Assembly: GCA_013349325.1 (NCBI GenBank)
Contig: DUZX01000004.1
Location: forward strand, 1 to 64,000
Direction: 5' to 3'
Length of the DNA: 64,000 bases
Source: Desulfuromonadales bacterium
GTDB lineage: Bacteria > Desulfobacterota > Desulfuromonadia > Geobacterales > Pseudopelobacteraceae
Below are positions 45,308 to 54,463 of this stretch, in pieces; position 1 is the stretch's first letter; every line of letters starts with the position of its first letter. The position numbers were made by a program, and so were the translations under genes. The notes under the pieces were generated by a model. It was given only the letters and a program-made list of their open reading frames with translations. It was not told the DNA's origin and searched no databases.

Positions 45308-45892
45308 CTACTCCGCAAAAACCTCTTTCAGATCAATAACAAGTTCACCAAAAAGAGGAACCAACACTTTATCGCCAGCAGCATAACGATCCGGCTTGCC
45401 ATACGTGCCGTCTTCACCAATTTTAAAGACCATTACCGTCTGCTGATCAGGGTGCACTATCCAATATTCCTTGACTCCGTGCCGCTGATACAGATCAAAC
45501 TTTACCGTAAGATCGTTTTTACCGGTTGATGGCGACGAAATTTCAATAATCAGATCTGGTGCCGCACTGCATCCACGCTCATCCAGCTTGTTTTTATCAC
45601 ACACAACAAATAAATCGGGCTGAACAACGGTATCAACATAATTGTCGCTGACTGAAGAATGATCGGAAAGACGAACATCGAAAGGTGCAGCAAAAGCACG
45701 ACACGGCTTATCCTTTAGATAATTCCCAAGTTGCCGGGCCATTTCAAAAGAAATTGACTGATGCTGTCTTCCGGGAGCAGGACTCAGCGCATACGCAACA
45801 CCATCGATAATCTCCCAGCGCTCATCATCAGGCCACCCCAGGTAATCGGCGTATGTCCAATGTCGTTCGCTATTTTTTTGAACTATTGGCAT
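45308..45892 (-). CDS. Uma2 family (DUF820) PD-(D/E)XK endonuclease-like protein
   Basis: A 194-residue Uma2 protein: HWTYADYLGWPDDERWEIID, ALSPAPGRQHQ, AAPFDVRLSDHSSVSDNYVD, VVQPDLFVVCD, APDLIIEISSPSTGKNDL and KFDLYQRHGVKEYWIVHPDQ. All core acidic positions of the family are present. Its start overlaps the end of the second Uma2 gene (45883-46521) by 10 bases, so the pair is translationally coupled. It lies downstream of the pilMNOPQ operon on the same strand. Confidence 0.87.
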   Translation of the reverse strand: MPIVQKNSERHWTYADYLGWPDDERWEIIDGVAYALSPAPGRQHQSISFEMARQLGNYLKDKPCRAFAAPFDVRLSDHSSVSDNYVDTVVQPDLFVVCDKNKLDERGCSAAPDLIIEISSPSTGKNDLTVKFDLYQRHGVKEYWIVHPDQQTVMVFKIGEDGTYGKPDRYAAGDKVLVPLFGELVIDLKEVFAE

Positions 45893-46521
45893 GGCATTTC
45901 CTGAGATTGACGTAGCTGCGACAATGAAGGTAATTTGCGGTATTTCTCTTCCAGCGTCACGACACCATCAACATCGGCATAGACATCAGAAACTGCGACA
46001 TCAAGATCAAGACAGCCAAGATGAAAGGTTTCGCCTACCGAATGTATGGTTCGAACCCACTCTCTCAATGTATTCAGATGAAAGTGTTCCACAGAAAATA
46101 CATCCTGACTTATCAGCAGATAATCCCGTAGCGTGTCTATTTTCTGGTAACAGGCAAATTTGAAGGTACGATCATAATCGGCGGTACTTTCGGATAAGAC
46201 TTCCGCAATAATAACCGGATACTGTTTGTACATATCGGTAGAGCGATCGCGGGAATCACAGGTGACCATGACATCCGGATAGAAGAAGGCATCAACTTTA
46301 CTGACATGAAGTTTCATATCGGCAATGTATGCGCGGCATGCTTTGCCTTTAAGGTGGGAATGCACCAGCGCAAAAAGATTGCCGGCAATCTCTGTATGCT
46401 TCGATGAAGCGCCCGCCTGAGCAAACACTTCACCGGCATAATATTCACTTTTGTATTCTTGGAGGGATTCCAAGTCGAGGTATTCCTGGTTGGTCAGCGT
46501 ATGTTGTGCAAGAGTATTCAT
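45883..46521 (-). CDS. Uma2 family protein, divergent subfamily
   Basis: A 212-residue protein of the same fold but a different branch. HTLTNQEYLDLESLQEYKSE and YYAGEVFAQAGASSKH occupy the N-terminus. YIADMKLHV, YPDVMVTCD and PVIIAEVLSESTADYDRTFK form the core, with DYLLISQDVFSVEHF after. It overlaps the partner at 45308 by 10 bases, giving a two-gene unit of unlike Uma2 proteins that may form a heteromer. It begins 17 bases past the pilQ stop and may be read from the pilus operon. Confidence 0.85.
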   Translation of the reverse strand: MNTLAQHTLTNQEYLDLESLQEYKSEYYAGEVFAQAGASSKHTEIAGNLFALVHSHLKGKACRAYIADMKLHVSKVDAFFYPDVMVTCDSRDRSTDMYKQYPVIIAEVLSESTADYDRTFKFACYQKIDTLRDYLLISQDVFSVEHFHLNTLREWVRTIHSVGETFHLGCLDLDVAVSDVYADVDGVVTLEEKYRKLPSLSQLRQSQEMPCQ

Positions 46522-46537
46522 TTATGAACAGGTCTTG

Positions 46538-49360
46538 TTAAATCGCACCAAGAATTCTAGGAGTGATGAAAATCAATAGTTCTGATTTGCTTTTAGACTT
46601 ATTGTTCGTTTTAAAGAGATTTCCAAGCAGAGGAATATCCATCAGATAAGGGACACCGTCGTCACTTGAGGTATCGCTATCCACAAATATTCCGCCGATA
46701 ACAGTCGTTTCTCCGTCGCGAAGTAACATTTCAGTGGTGGCCTGTTTTGTGTTAATTGGCGGCGGGCTTCCAGCACCGGGTGTATCGTTTTTAGCATCAA
46801 TTTTCATAACGATGGTACCGTTGGCATTGATATGCGGTGTTACTTCCAATGAAAGAGTCGCAGCAATAAAGGCAGTAACGGCACCGGTTGTCGCAGTTGT
46901 ATTCTGATACGGAATCTGCTGGCCCTGCGATATTTTGGCTGCCTTATGATTAAGTGTCGCAACTTTTGGCGTTGAAATAATTTTGATCATGCCGGCGCTG
47001 GCAGCAGCATTCAGACGCATGTCAAGCTGAATATTACTGGAAAGAGTGCCAAAGGATATCCCCATGTTACCACCTGCACTTGTGCCGGTACCGGATGTCG
47101 GTGCGGCAGAAGTTAAACCACCGAAACCGGTGTCAAGAGAGTTTATGCCTAGGAAAGAAGCCGAACCATCTCTCAGATGTACACCCCAGTTAACACCCAG
47201 ATTACGGGTGAATGTTGCCTGCGCCTCAACAATCCGAGCCTCAATCATGACCTGACGTTCAGCCACATCAAGTTGCAACAACAGTTTTCGCATGTCATCA
47301 AGAGCTTGCGGGATGTCTTTAACAATTACCTTATTTGTACGCGTATCCAGAGATATTGTGCCACGATCTGTTTTCAGGCCATTAAACTGCCCGGATATAG
47401 TGGCAATATCGGCATAATTGACGCTAAAAGTCTCTGTTTTCAGTTCAATAGCTTTTGTGAGCGCCTTCTTGATTTCCTGTTCTTCCTCAGCCTGTGTCTT
47501 AAACTTTCCTTTACCCTTTATGAGAATAATGTTGCCATCTTCTCGTTTATCGAGCCCTTTTGTATCAAGTATAATATCGAGAGCCTGGTCCCACGGTACG
47601 TTAACCAATTTAAGACTGATGGCTCCGGTCACATCATCACCCAGAACAAAGTTTTTGTTACTTACTTCAGAAAGCAGCTGAAATATTTTTCGCACTTCGG
47701 CATCTGCAAACTCAAGTGTAACCTTACGTCCTTTGTAGTGGCGAACTGTGTCCAGTTTTGCAGGCGATTCAGGAGAAGGGGATAGTTCAGATGAAATTGT
47801 TTCTTCACCATCCGTCGCAGCTTTTTTCTGACGAACAGGTGGTCGTTTTACTTCGGTTGTGTCCAATACCAGTTTATCTGTCGACAACCCTTCAGGGTGC
47901 TTGAAATCAACAAACAACATGTCGCCTTCCTGACGGAATTCAAACGGGACCGGAGCACGTAAAGCGATTCGGATTTTAGTCATTGCACCGGAACGCGTTT
48001 TTACGGCCAATGGCGTTACACGTAGAACAGGAGATACAAACGAACTGGTTTCCAGTGAACGCTGCAATTTTTTGGGAAGTTGTGCGTTCTTTATGGATAA
48101 TGTGACAAAACCGTTTGTTTTCAGTGGTTGCTCGACAGAAATATCACCTGCAACCTTGACCGAGACGCGTGATACGCCATCGATTACCTGAAAATCCAGC
48201 ATCTCAACGGTTGCGACTTGATTTCTCCGGCCCGTTACAGGAGCTTTTTTTGCCGGAGACAGTGTATCCTGAGCTGTAACTTTTTCAGGAACCTTGTTTT
48301 CAACCGGGGCGCTCACCTGCGTAGCAGCGGGTGCAGCAGAGTCAGCGGGTTCAGAGCGCGTTGCTGTTAGTTTCGTGTTAGGGTTTTCTGTAGTTATAGG
48401 TGGAACCTCTGCTGACACTTTCGCGTTGAGTGTTATGACAATACCGGACGAAGTAGCAGCAGTTGTAACATCCGGAAAAGAGCCGTTTACAGAATCAAGC
48501 ACAACACGCAATTTGCCCGGATACAGCCCTATGCGTGCGGAAGCCACACCAGCGACATTTAAGGGAATCAGGCGAGGTGAAAGCGTACTTTTGACGTCAG
48601 CAAGATCGATAACCAGGCGTTCCGGATTGTTAAGACGAAATGATTTGAAATCTGTTACGGGTCCATCAACGGCCAACAGAATGGCATCTTTACCAGCTGT
48701 AATAGCTGTTAATGTTCGTGAAATATCTGTAGCAACCGTTGGAACAACAGGCGAAACGGTCTTTTTTTCAGGTAACGACGCAGGAACAGCCGGTATTGCT
48801 GGAGGGGCATCTGCAACTATCGATGTTGCAGAATCAACCTTTTCAGCAGAAAGTTTTTTTTCAGGTGTTACGTTCTCAGAAACCGTTTTTTCTACAGCAA
48901 CAGTTCCCGTATCGGAAAGCGAAGGAAAAGATATTTTTATTTCACCGGGGTTGGCGGGAGATATGCTCAGAACCGCTTCACTATCTTGAACCAGTTCGAT
49001 ATCCAAACGAGTCAGTACTCCGGCATCGGTATCAAAACGGCTGGCTGTTACCGTTTTGAAGTTGCCCTTATTAATAATAACCGGCTCGGAAAGTGTTCCT
49101 TGAGTTGCTTGTGAAAAATCAACAACTAATCTAAGAGGCGAAGCTGTCTTGTAACTCGTATAAGTAGTCGGCGACGAAAGTTTTATAACCAGTTCAGTTG
49201 CCGAGCCATTTCCTGAAGGTGAAACCGATTCAATGGCAGTAAGTTTCTTCTGGTCCTGAATTTGTTCAGAAGCAGCATATGAGCGGCTACCAACAGCCAG
49301 GCCAGAAACAACCGTAAATATAACCGTCGCCAGTATTGATGTTTTAGTCAGCCACTTCAT
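46538..49360 (-). CDS. pilQ: Type IV pilus outer-membrane secretin PilQ
   Basis: This 940-residue secretin has a signal peptide (about 1-30). Three AMIN-type peptidoglycan-binding domains (VDFSQATQ, VIDLADVKS and a third near VSVKVAGD) are joined by Pro/Ala/Thr-rich linkers. An STN/N0 domain (GRKVTLEFADAEVRKIFQLL) and N1 domain follow. The secretin domain carries VPYLMDIPLLGNLFK and SELLIFITPRIL. It forms the gated pore through which the pilus leaves. AAGGAGCTCCGC precedes the ATG. Its long linkers are of greater length than usual. Confidence 0.94.
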   Translation of the reverse strand: MKWLTKTSILATVIFTVVSGLAVGSRSYAASEQIQDQKKLTAIESVSPSGNGSATELVIKLSSPTTYTSYKTASPLRLVVDFSQATQGTLSEPVIINKGNFKTVTASRFDTDAGVLTRLDIELVQDSEAVLSISPANPGEIKISFPSLSDTGTVAVEKTVSENVTPEKKLSAEKVDSATSIVADAPPAIPAVPASLPEKKTVSPVVPTVATDISRTLTAITAGKDAILLAVDGPVTDFKSFRLNNPERLVIDLADVKSTLSPRLIPLNVAGVASARIGLYPGKLRVVLDSVNGSFPDVTTAATSSGIVITLNAKVSAEVPPITTENPNTKLTATRSEPADSAAPAATQVSAPVENKVPEKVTAQDTLSPAKKAPVTGRRNQVATVEMLDFQVIDGVSRVSVKVAGDISVEQPLKTNGFVTLSIKNAQLPKKLQRSLETSSFVSPVLRVTPLAVKTRSGAMTKIRIALRAPVPFEFRQEGDMLFVDFKHPEGLSTDKLVLDTTEVKRPPVRQKKAATDGEETISSELSPSPESPAKLDTVRHYKGRKVTLEFADAEVRKIFQLLSEVSNKNFVLGDDVTGAISLKLVNVPWDQALDIILDTKGLDKREDGNIILIKGKGKFKTQAEEEQEIKKALTKAIELKTETFSVNYADIATISGQFNGLKTDRGTISLDTRTNKVIVKDIPQALDDMRKLLLQLDVAERQVMIEARIVEAQATFTRNLGVNWGVHLRDGSASFLGINSLDTGFGGLTSAAPTSGTGTSAGGNMGISFGTLSSNIQLDMRLNAAASAGMIKIISTPKVATLNHKAAKISQGQQIPYQNTTATTGAVTAFIAATLSLEVTPHINANGTIVMKIDAKNDTPGAGSPPPINTKQATTEMLLRDGETTVIGGIFVDSDTSSDDGVPYLMDIPLLGNLFKTNNKSKSKSELLIFITPRILGAI

Positions 49361-49370
49361 GCGGAGCTCC

Positions 49371-49910
49371 TTATTGTTTCCTGGGAAGGGTCAGAATTAT
49401 ATGCTCTTTACGAACCCTGCCATTATCATCTCTAAATTGTTCAATTACCTCTACACCACGAGTCGTTATAGCAGTAATCTTGCCATCGTTCTTGCCGATC
49501 AACATGCCGACTTTCAGAACGTAGCCCTTTCCGCCAGGATCTGTAACCATTGCCTGACTTTCACGGGTTCCCGTGATAATGCCAATCAGTTTAAATTGAT
49601 TTACATCAAAACTATGAATCGGCAAGGCGTTACGAGCGGCTTTACGGAGATCGTCACGCGATGCGCTCGGAGCTGCTTTAACAGCCACAAACGGTTTAAA
49701 GGGGTCTTTTTTAGTGCTGAAATCAAACTGGTTAACCGGAGGAGCAGGCAGACGCACGGCAGAGCTAAGAACTTTTTGGACCGGCTTGGGCTGTTCCTTT
49801 ACCGCCTGTGTTGGTTTGGGGGGCGCAGGTACAGGCGTTGGCGGCTGATCTTTTTTGCACGCAGAAGCGAAGACCATAACCACACAAGCGGAGACAAGTA
49901 ACCGCAGCAT
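49371..49910 (-). CDS. pilP: Type IV pilus lipoprotein PilP
   Basis: An inner-membrane lipoprotein with lipobox VFASAC near residue 18. It has a Pro-rich linker and a C-terminal beta domain with KKDPFKPFV and FKLIGIITGTRESQAMVTDP then GGKGYVL. PilP links PilNO to the PilQ secretin. The ATG at 49910 follows the pilO stop by one base, which suits coupling. ATGs at 49934 and 49955 overlap pilO and would add up to 15 residues before the signal. Confidence 0.9.
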   Translation of the reverse strand: MLRLLVSACVVMVFASACKKDQPPTPVPAPPKPTQAVKEQPKPVQKVLSSAVRLPAPPVNQFDFSTKKDPFKPFVAVKAAPSASRDDLRKAARNALPIHSFDVNQFKLIGIITGTRESQAMVTDPGGKGYVLKVGMLIGKNDGKITAITTRGVEVIEQFRDDNGRVRKEHIILTLPRKQ

Positions 49911-49911
49911 T

Positions 49912-50514
49912 CTATTTTTTTGGTTTTTTATCATCCTTAATCTCTTTCTTATCAAGGAAGCGGAATGTTGTCGCCAGACAGGTTATTCTGGTCATCATAC
50001 GATTACTAACATTCTTGATATCCGAAAAGGCAACATTGGTAATATTTACAATTCGCGGCAGGTTTGAAACTGCCGCAAAAAAATTCGCCACACTATAGTA
50101 TGAGCCTGAAACAATGATGTCCACCGGCACATCTGCATAGAAGTCCTTGGGAACTTCACCTTTCGGACGAAACGTGAGAAAGTCAAGTCCTGCATTCTTA
50201 CCAAGTGCGGTAATACTGGTTAAAAGCGAGGGAATTTCTTTCGAATTCGGTAATTCTGTCAGAGCCTGCGCTAATTCTCGATTGAGCTGTTCGTATTCAG
50301 CCCTGAGTTTAGGCAGATTATTTGCGATTCTGGTCTTCTCATCGATCTCACCCTGTAGTTTTGAAAGCTCGACTTTAAGTCCCGTCAATTCTTTATGCTT
50401 CGGTATGTACAAAAACCACACCAATGCGGCAGCTTCAAGAACTGAAACCAGAACGAGGAGCAGAATCTTCTGCTTGGCAGGTAATTTAAGAATTTTTTCT
50501 ATTTGTGGATCCAT
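49912..50514 (-). CDS. pilO: Type IV pilus inner-membrane protein PilO
   Basis: A 200-residue protein with one membrane helix (about 17-36), a coiled coil (about 40-90) and a ferredoxin-like periplasmic domain (about 95-180, including GSYYSVANFFAAVSNLPRIV). It pairs with PilN in the alignment complex. The C-terminus is a Lys-rich tail. It lies 27 bases after pilN. Confidence 0.9.
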   Translation of the reverse strand: MDPQIEKILKLPAKQKILLLVLVSVLEAAALVWFLYIPKHKELTGLKVELSKLQGEIDEKTRIANNLPKLRAEYEQLNRELAQALTELPNSKEIPSLLTSITALGKNAGLDFLTFRPKGEVPKDFYADVPVDIIVSGSYYSVANFFAAVSNLPRIVNITNVAFSDIKNVSNRMMTRITCLATTFRFLDKKEIKDDKKPKK

Positions 50515-50541
50515 GATCAGACCACCCTGACGTAGAGAACG

Positions 50542-51117
50542 CTATTTTTTTTCAGCAGGTGTCGGCAACGTTGCTGTTGGTGCCTCAAGCTTCATTATGA
50601 TTTCAAATTTTTTGAGTTTTGTACCGGCCGATTCTATCTGTTCTGAGACAACCAGCTCAACTGCCATGAAGTCATTGGATGCTTCGAGAGCCCTCATGTA
50701 TTGAGCAATCAACTCTTCGACAGTTGCAACACCGGAAATTCTTACTTCAGAGTCCTTCTCACTGTACCCGGTCAGCCAGAGTTGATCAGGTGTCAAGTCG
50801 CTCAAACTGGACAATCTCTGAGCTGGACCCATCTTGTTTTTTCGTAGCTGGGCAAGTACGTCCAGCTTCTTTTTGACTTCCGTTTTGAGAGTTTTGAGCT
50901 CTTCCAACTTACCTATTTTTGTTTTCAACTCATTAATTTTTGCATTCGCAGCCGAAATATCACTTTTTGTTGACGTAATTTGCACTCTCTTGACAAGATA
51001 CAAGGATGTAATTATCAGTGCGATAAAAACGGCAACAACACCGGCTAAAATAAACTGCTGGACAGCTGTTTCCTTCTTTTTGGCGGCCCGGACGGGTAAA
51101 AGGTTTATTCTGATCAT
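50542..51117 (-). CDS. pilN: Type IV pilus inner-membrane protein PilN
   Basis: A 191-residue protein starting MIRINLLPVRAAKKKE. The INLLP motif is the known docking site for cytoplasmic PilM. One membrane helix (about 22-44), a coiled coil (about 50-95) and a periplasmic domain follow. The ATG overlaps the pilM stop as ATGA, indicating coupled translation. Confidence 0.92.
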   Translation of the reverse strand: MIRINLLPVRAAKKKETAVQQFILAGVVAVFIALIITSLYLVKRVQITSTKSDISAANAKINELKTKIGKLEELKTLKTEVKKKLDVLAQLRKNKMGPAQRLSSLSDLTPDQLWLTGYSEKDSEVRISGVATVEELIAQYMRALEASNDFMAVELVVSEQIESAGTKLKKFEIIMKLEAPTATLPTPAEKK

Positions 51118-52169
51118 TTGTCCCCTGGCCTCCTGATCGCTAGTCCCACTGGTACTGCCATAAGCGGACCGATTTCCTGAAGGTATTCAGGGTCAAAATC
51201 TTTATCATTAATTGTAAGTTCAGCAAAAGGATTAAGCTTGTCTACCGGTAAACCGATTTTTTCGGATATGGCTGGAATCAGATTGTACACTTTCGAGCAG
51301 CCGCCACTGACAAAAACACTGCGTATCCGCTCGTCGTTTGCTGTTGAGTTATAAAAATCCAGCGAGCGTCGAATTTCTTGAGTAATCGTTTCATTAATTT
51401 TTTCGATGGCCCGTATCAAAGCCTCATTATGTGTGGCATGTGCAAGTTTCTTGGCAGATTCCGCAGCATCACTACTCAGGCCAAGCTGTTTCTGTATTTC
51501 TTCCGTATAAAGATTGCCACCCATCTGAACATCACGAGTAAAAAGGGTTTTACCATCCTTGATGATGTTTATATTCATCACACTGGCGCCTATGTTAATT
51601 AACGCCAGGATATCTTCAGGACCACAGGTATAATTAGCTTCAAAAGCGTTCTGGACCGCAAACGAGTCAACATCAACAACTAAAAGGTGCAATCCGGCCT
51701 CATTGAAAACAGAGACGTAGTCGTTGATGATATCCTTCTTGCTCGCCACCAGCAGAACATTCATTTTTGAAGGGTCACTACTATCGGGAGACAAAATCTG
51801 AAAATCCATATTGACATCATTGATATCAAAGGGAATGTACTGTTCTGCCTCCCATGAGATCTGGTCTTCAAGCTCTTCCTGTGGCATGGCCGGCAGGACT
51901 ATTTTTCGGATAATAACTGAGTTACCGGAGATTGAGCAGGCAACGTCCTTAACCTTGATTCCCATGCTGGATACGAGATTTTTTACGACAGACGCAACCG
52001 CAGAACTATCCATCAACGTATTATCTACAATCGCTTCAGGAGGTAACGGGATGATTGCAGCGTTTAACAGCTGCAAAGATCCTTTGTTATCTTTGAGTTG
52101 AACCAGTTTGACTGAACTGGAGCCAATATCTATTCCGATGACTTCTTTTTTCTTCTTGAAAAGAAACAT
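51114..52169 (-). CDS. pilM: Type IV pilus assembly protein PilM
   Basis: A cytoplasmic actin/FtsA-like ATPase of about 351 residues. It has the phosphate-1 motif GIDIGSSSVKLVQL near residue 11, and SISGNSVIIR and VFVSGGCSKVYNLI as later nucleotide-site motifs. PilM binds the N-terminal tail of PilN and recruits motor ATPases. The ATG at 52169 starts MFLFKKKKEVIGIDIG. A frame from 52220 adds 17 residues that overlap the upstream HTH gene. Confidence 0.92.
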   Translation of the reverse strand: MFLFKKKKEVIGIDIGSSSVKLVQLKDNKGSLQLLNAAIIPLPPEAIVDNTLMDSSAVASVVKNLVSSMGIKVKDVACSISGNSVIIRKIVLPAMPQEELEDQISWEAEQYIPFDINDVNMDFQILSPDSSDPSKMNVLLVASKKDIINDYVSVFNEAGLHLLVVDVDSFAVQNAFEANYTCGPEDILALINIGASVMNINIIKDGKTLFTRDVQMGGNLYTEEIQKQLGLSSDAAESAKKLAHATHNEALIRAIEKINETITQEIRRSLDFYNSTANDERIRSVFVSGGCSKVYNLIPAISEKIGLPVDKLNPFAELTINDKDFDPEYLQEIGPLMAVPVGLAIRRPGDK

Positions 52170-52182
52170 AGCCGGATCCCGT

Positions 52183-52389
52183 TTATACGTTGTCCTGAAA
52201 CACCTGATTTTTATCTTCAAGAGTATAGCCTAGGGCCAGAATGATTTTCCGCATCGTTTCCATGCGACACATCTCGCCCCGTTCTAATCTGTCAACTGTC
52301 AATGCCGAAATACCAGCCTTACGAGCAAGCTCAGCTTTACTCATTAATCTGGATTCGCGAATTATTTTTACCCTATTTTTGCATTTCAT
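52183..52389 (-). CDS. Small XRE-type helix-turn-helix regulator
   Basis: A 68-residue protein with a Cro/C1-type HTH: RLMSKAELARKAGISALTVD, then RLERGEMCRMETMRKIILAL. It consists of little more than the DNA-binding domain. It ends 13 bases before pilM and is likely the first gene of the pilus operon, so autoregulation of pilMNOPQ is plausible. A GTG at 52404 would add five residues. Confidence 0.75.
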   Translation of the reverse strand: MKCKNRVKIIRESRLMSKAELARKAGISALTVDRLERGEMCRMETMRKIILALGYTLEDKNQVFQDNV

Positions 52390-52470
52390 GCACGCACTAT
52401 CCACTCATTCTATTGATGTGTTGTGACGTTTATCACAATTCAACAACATGTCAATATAAATAACGTATAA

Positions 52471-53727
52471 TTATGTATAAGTTTGCTCCTTCAGAATAAA
52501 TCTGCCGCAGATAAAGCAGAGTAAAGCAGCCACAAGCATGGCAACAGGTGTGATAAGCAGGGCTCGACGTAAATCCCAGCGGTCAGAAAACCAACCGAGA
52601 ATCGACGGTGAGATGGCATCACCCAGAGCATGAATAAAGAAGATATTAACCGCAAAGGCCATTGCACGCATTACCGGGATTGTTACGTTGATAATCACAG
52701 TATTAAGCGGTCCGGTATTGAGAAAAAGAAAAAATTCGGCCATAAAAATTGCCGTCATGCAACTGCTCAGACCGGGGGCAAGAATGGCCCAGACAGCAAA
52801 GGGGGTGCCGAGAAGAAACCCCCAACCGGAAACCAGCAGATATCCCTGAGCGCTCTTTTTTTGCCAGCGGTCCCCCAGCCATCCTCCGGCCAGAGTACCC
52901 AGTATACCAGCCACCACCGTCGTAGCTCCAAACAGCATATTTCCCTTGGCAACATCAACGCCATGAACTCGATTCAAAAATGTCGGGAGCCATTGTGCGA
53001 GTCCTCCCATGGCAAATGTCATGGCCGCCATGGCCAGGGTATTACAAATAAAGGAGTGGTTTTTTGCAAGGGATGCATACCCGGATGCTGCTGTTTTTTC
53101 TTCACCGGACTTATGCGGACCACCGACATCTGACAAGGAAACATCACCGCCACGCGCAGGAGTACGTAACAGAGCCAGTGGAAGAGCCAGCAGCAGACCA
53201 GGCAATCCGACCAGCAGAAACGCCGAATGCCAACCGTAACGCTGGCCAAGGATTCCGCCCAGGAGGTATCCCAGCGCACTGCCGACCGGAATTGCGGCAT
53301 AAAACAGGGAGAGGATCTGGCCACGGCGCTCCTTCGGAAAAAAATCGGCTACTATGCCGGGCGAAACCGTTCCAAAGCTGGCCTCGCCAACCCCGACAGT
53401 AGCACGTGCAGCCACAAGGCTTCGATAACCGGGGGCCAAACCGGCCAGTGCGGTCGCTAGACTCCAGACAACCAGTCCGCCGGCAGCAAGGCCGGTCCGA
53501 CTCCAGCGATCACCCAGCCAGCCGAAGAGCGGAGCGAGCAGCATGTAGCTGAGCATGAATGCGCTCCCCAGAAAACCGAGCGCGGTATCTGAGAGCTGCA
53601 GGTCATTTTTTATAAGGGGAAATACCGCGAAAAGAACCTGGCGGTCGATGTAGTTCAGCAGATTAACCGTAAGGAGAAGTCCCAATGCATAGCGGCGGTA
53701 GAAAAACGTGATTGGGCGGGAATCCAT
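52471..53727 (-). CDS. MFS transporter, spinster-like
   Basis: A transporter of about 418 residues with 12 membrane helices. The first helix region LLTVNLLNYIDRQVLFAV is followed by the MFS loop motif GWLGDRWSRTG. The NYxDR segment is typical of the spinster-like and related MFS groups, and a second GDRWQKKS repeat lies between helices 8 and 9. The substrate is unknown. The ATG at 53727 follows the rlmB stop by one base, so the pair is coupled. Confidence 0.8.
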   Translation of the reverse strand: MDSRPITFFYRRYALGLLLTVNLLNYIDRQVLFAVFPLIKNDLQLSDTALGFLGSAFMLSYMLLAPLFGWLGDRWSRTGLAAGGLVVWSLATALAGLAPGYRSLVAARATVGVGEASFGTVSPGIVADFFPKERRGQILSLFYAAIPVGSALGYLLGGILGQRYGWHSAFLLVGLPGLLLALPLALLRTPARGGDVSLSDVGGPHKSGEEKTAASGYASLAKNHSFICNTLAMAAMTFAMGGLAQWLPTFLNRVHGVDVAKGNMLFGATTVVAGILGTLAGGWLGDRWQKKSAQGYLLVSGWGFLLGTPFAVWAILAPGLSSCMTAIFMAEFFLFLNTGPLNTVIINVTIPVMRAMAFAVNIFFIHALGDAISPSILGWFSDRWDLRRALLITPVAMLVAALLCFICGRFILKEQTYT

Positions 53728-53728
53728 A

Positions 53729-54463
53729 CTAACGTAACTTCCGGGCCACCTCAAACAGCGCAATGCCGCCGGCAACGGAAGCGTTCAAAGAACTAACGCC
53801 GCCGAACTGGGGAATCGACATGACGACGTCACACTGTTTGCGCACCAGATGCCGGATTCCTTCCCCCTCTCCTCCTACGACCAGAACTACGTTACCGGAA
53901 AAATCGGTCTGATAAACGGAATGCCTGGCGGTGCCATCAAGTCCGTAGACCCAGTAGCCGAGTTTTTTCAGCTGTTCAAGAGAGTGTACGATATTGGTCA
54001 CCATAGCCACCGGTACCGTTTCTATGGCACCCGCAGACGTTTTTTCAGCTGCGGCAGTAATGCCGCAAGCCCGATCCTTGGGAATGATGACACCGTCTGC
54101 ACCGGAACAGGCTGCGGAACGGATCAGAGCACCCAGATTGTGCGGATCCTGAATACCATCCAGCACCAGCAGAAATCCGGGCCGACCCGACCGGGCTACT
54201 GCTGCCGTCAGGTCATCAAAATCTGAATATTGGAACGGTTCTACTTCCAGGACGATACCCTGATGATGGGATGAGGCGCACATTTTCGTCAGATCGAGTT
54301 TCTCGCGGCGATGAACAGCAACCCCGCGTTCTTCAGCCAGTTTGATAATCTTTTCAACACGATGGTCACTGGCACTGATCTGCACGTAGAGATTGAAAGC
54401 GCCACGCGTGCCCTGCAGCGATTCCTTGACCGGATTGACGCCGAATATCAGTTCACCCTTCAT
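53729..54463 (-). CDS. rlmB: 23S rRNA (guanosine-2'-O-)-methyltransferase RlmB
   Basis: A 244-residue SpoU-family enzyme that methylates the ribose of G2251 in the peptidyl-transferase loop. It has an N-terminal L30e-like RNA-binding domain (about 1-75). The SPOUT knot has motif 1 LDGIQDPHNLGALIRSA, motif 2 VLVVGGEGEGI and motif 3 IPQFGGVSSLNASVAGGIAL. The ATG overlaps the pyrF stop as ATGA. Confidence 0.93.
   Translation of the reverse strand: MKGELIFGVNPVKESLQGTRGAFNLYVQISASDHRVEKIIKLAEERGVAVHRREKLDLTKMCASSHHQGIVLEVEPFQYSDFDDLTAAVARSGRPGFLLVLDGIQDPHNLGALIRSAACSGADGVIIPKDRACGITAAAEKTSAGAIETVPVAMVTNIVHSLEQLKKLGYWVYGLDGTARHSVYQTDFSGNVVLVVGGEGEGIRHLVRKQCDVVMSIPQFGGVSSLNASVAGGIALFEVARKLR

Noticed and set aside
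48294-48989. A 231-codon antisense frame within pilQ
   Set aside because: It lies over the low-complexity AMIN linkers of pilQ and its translation has no domain-like features.
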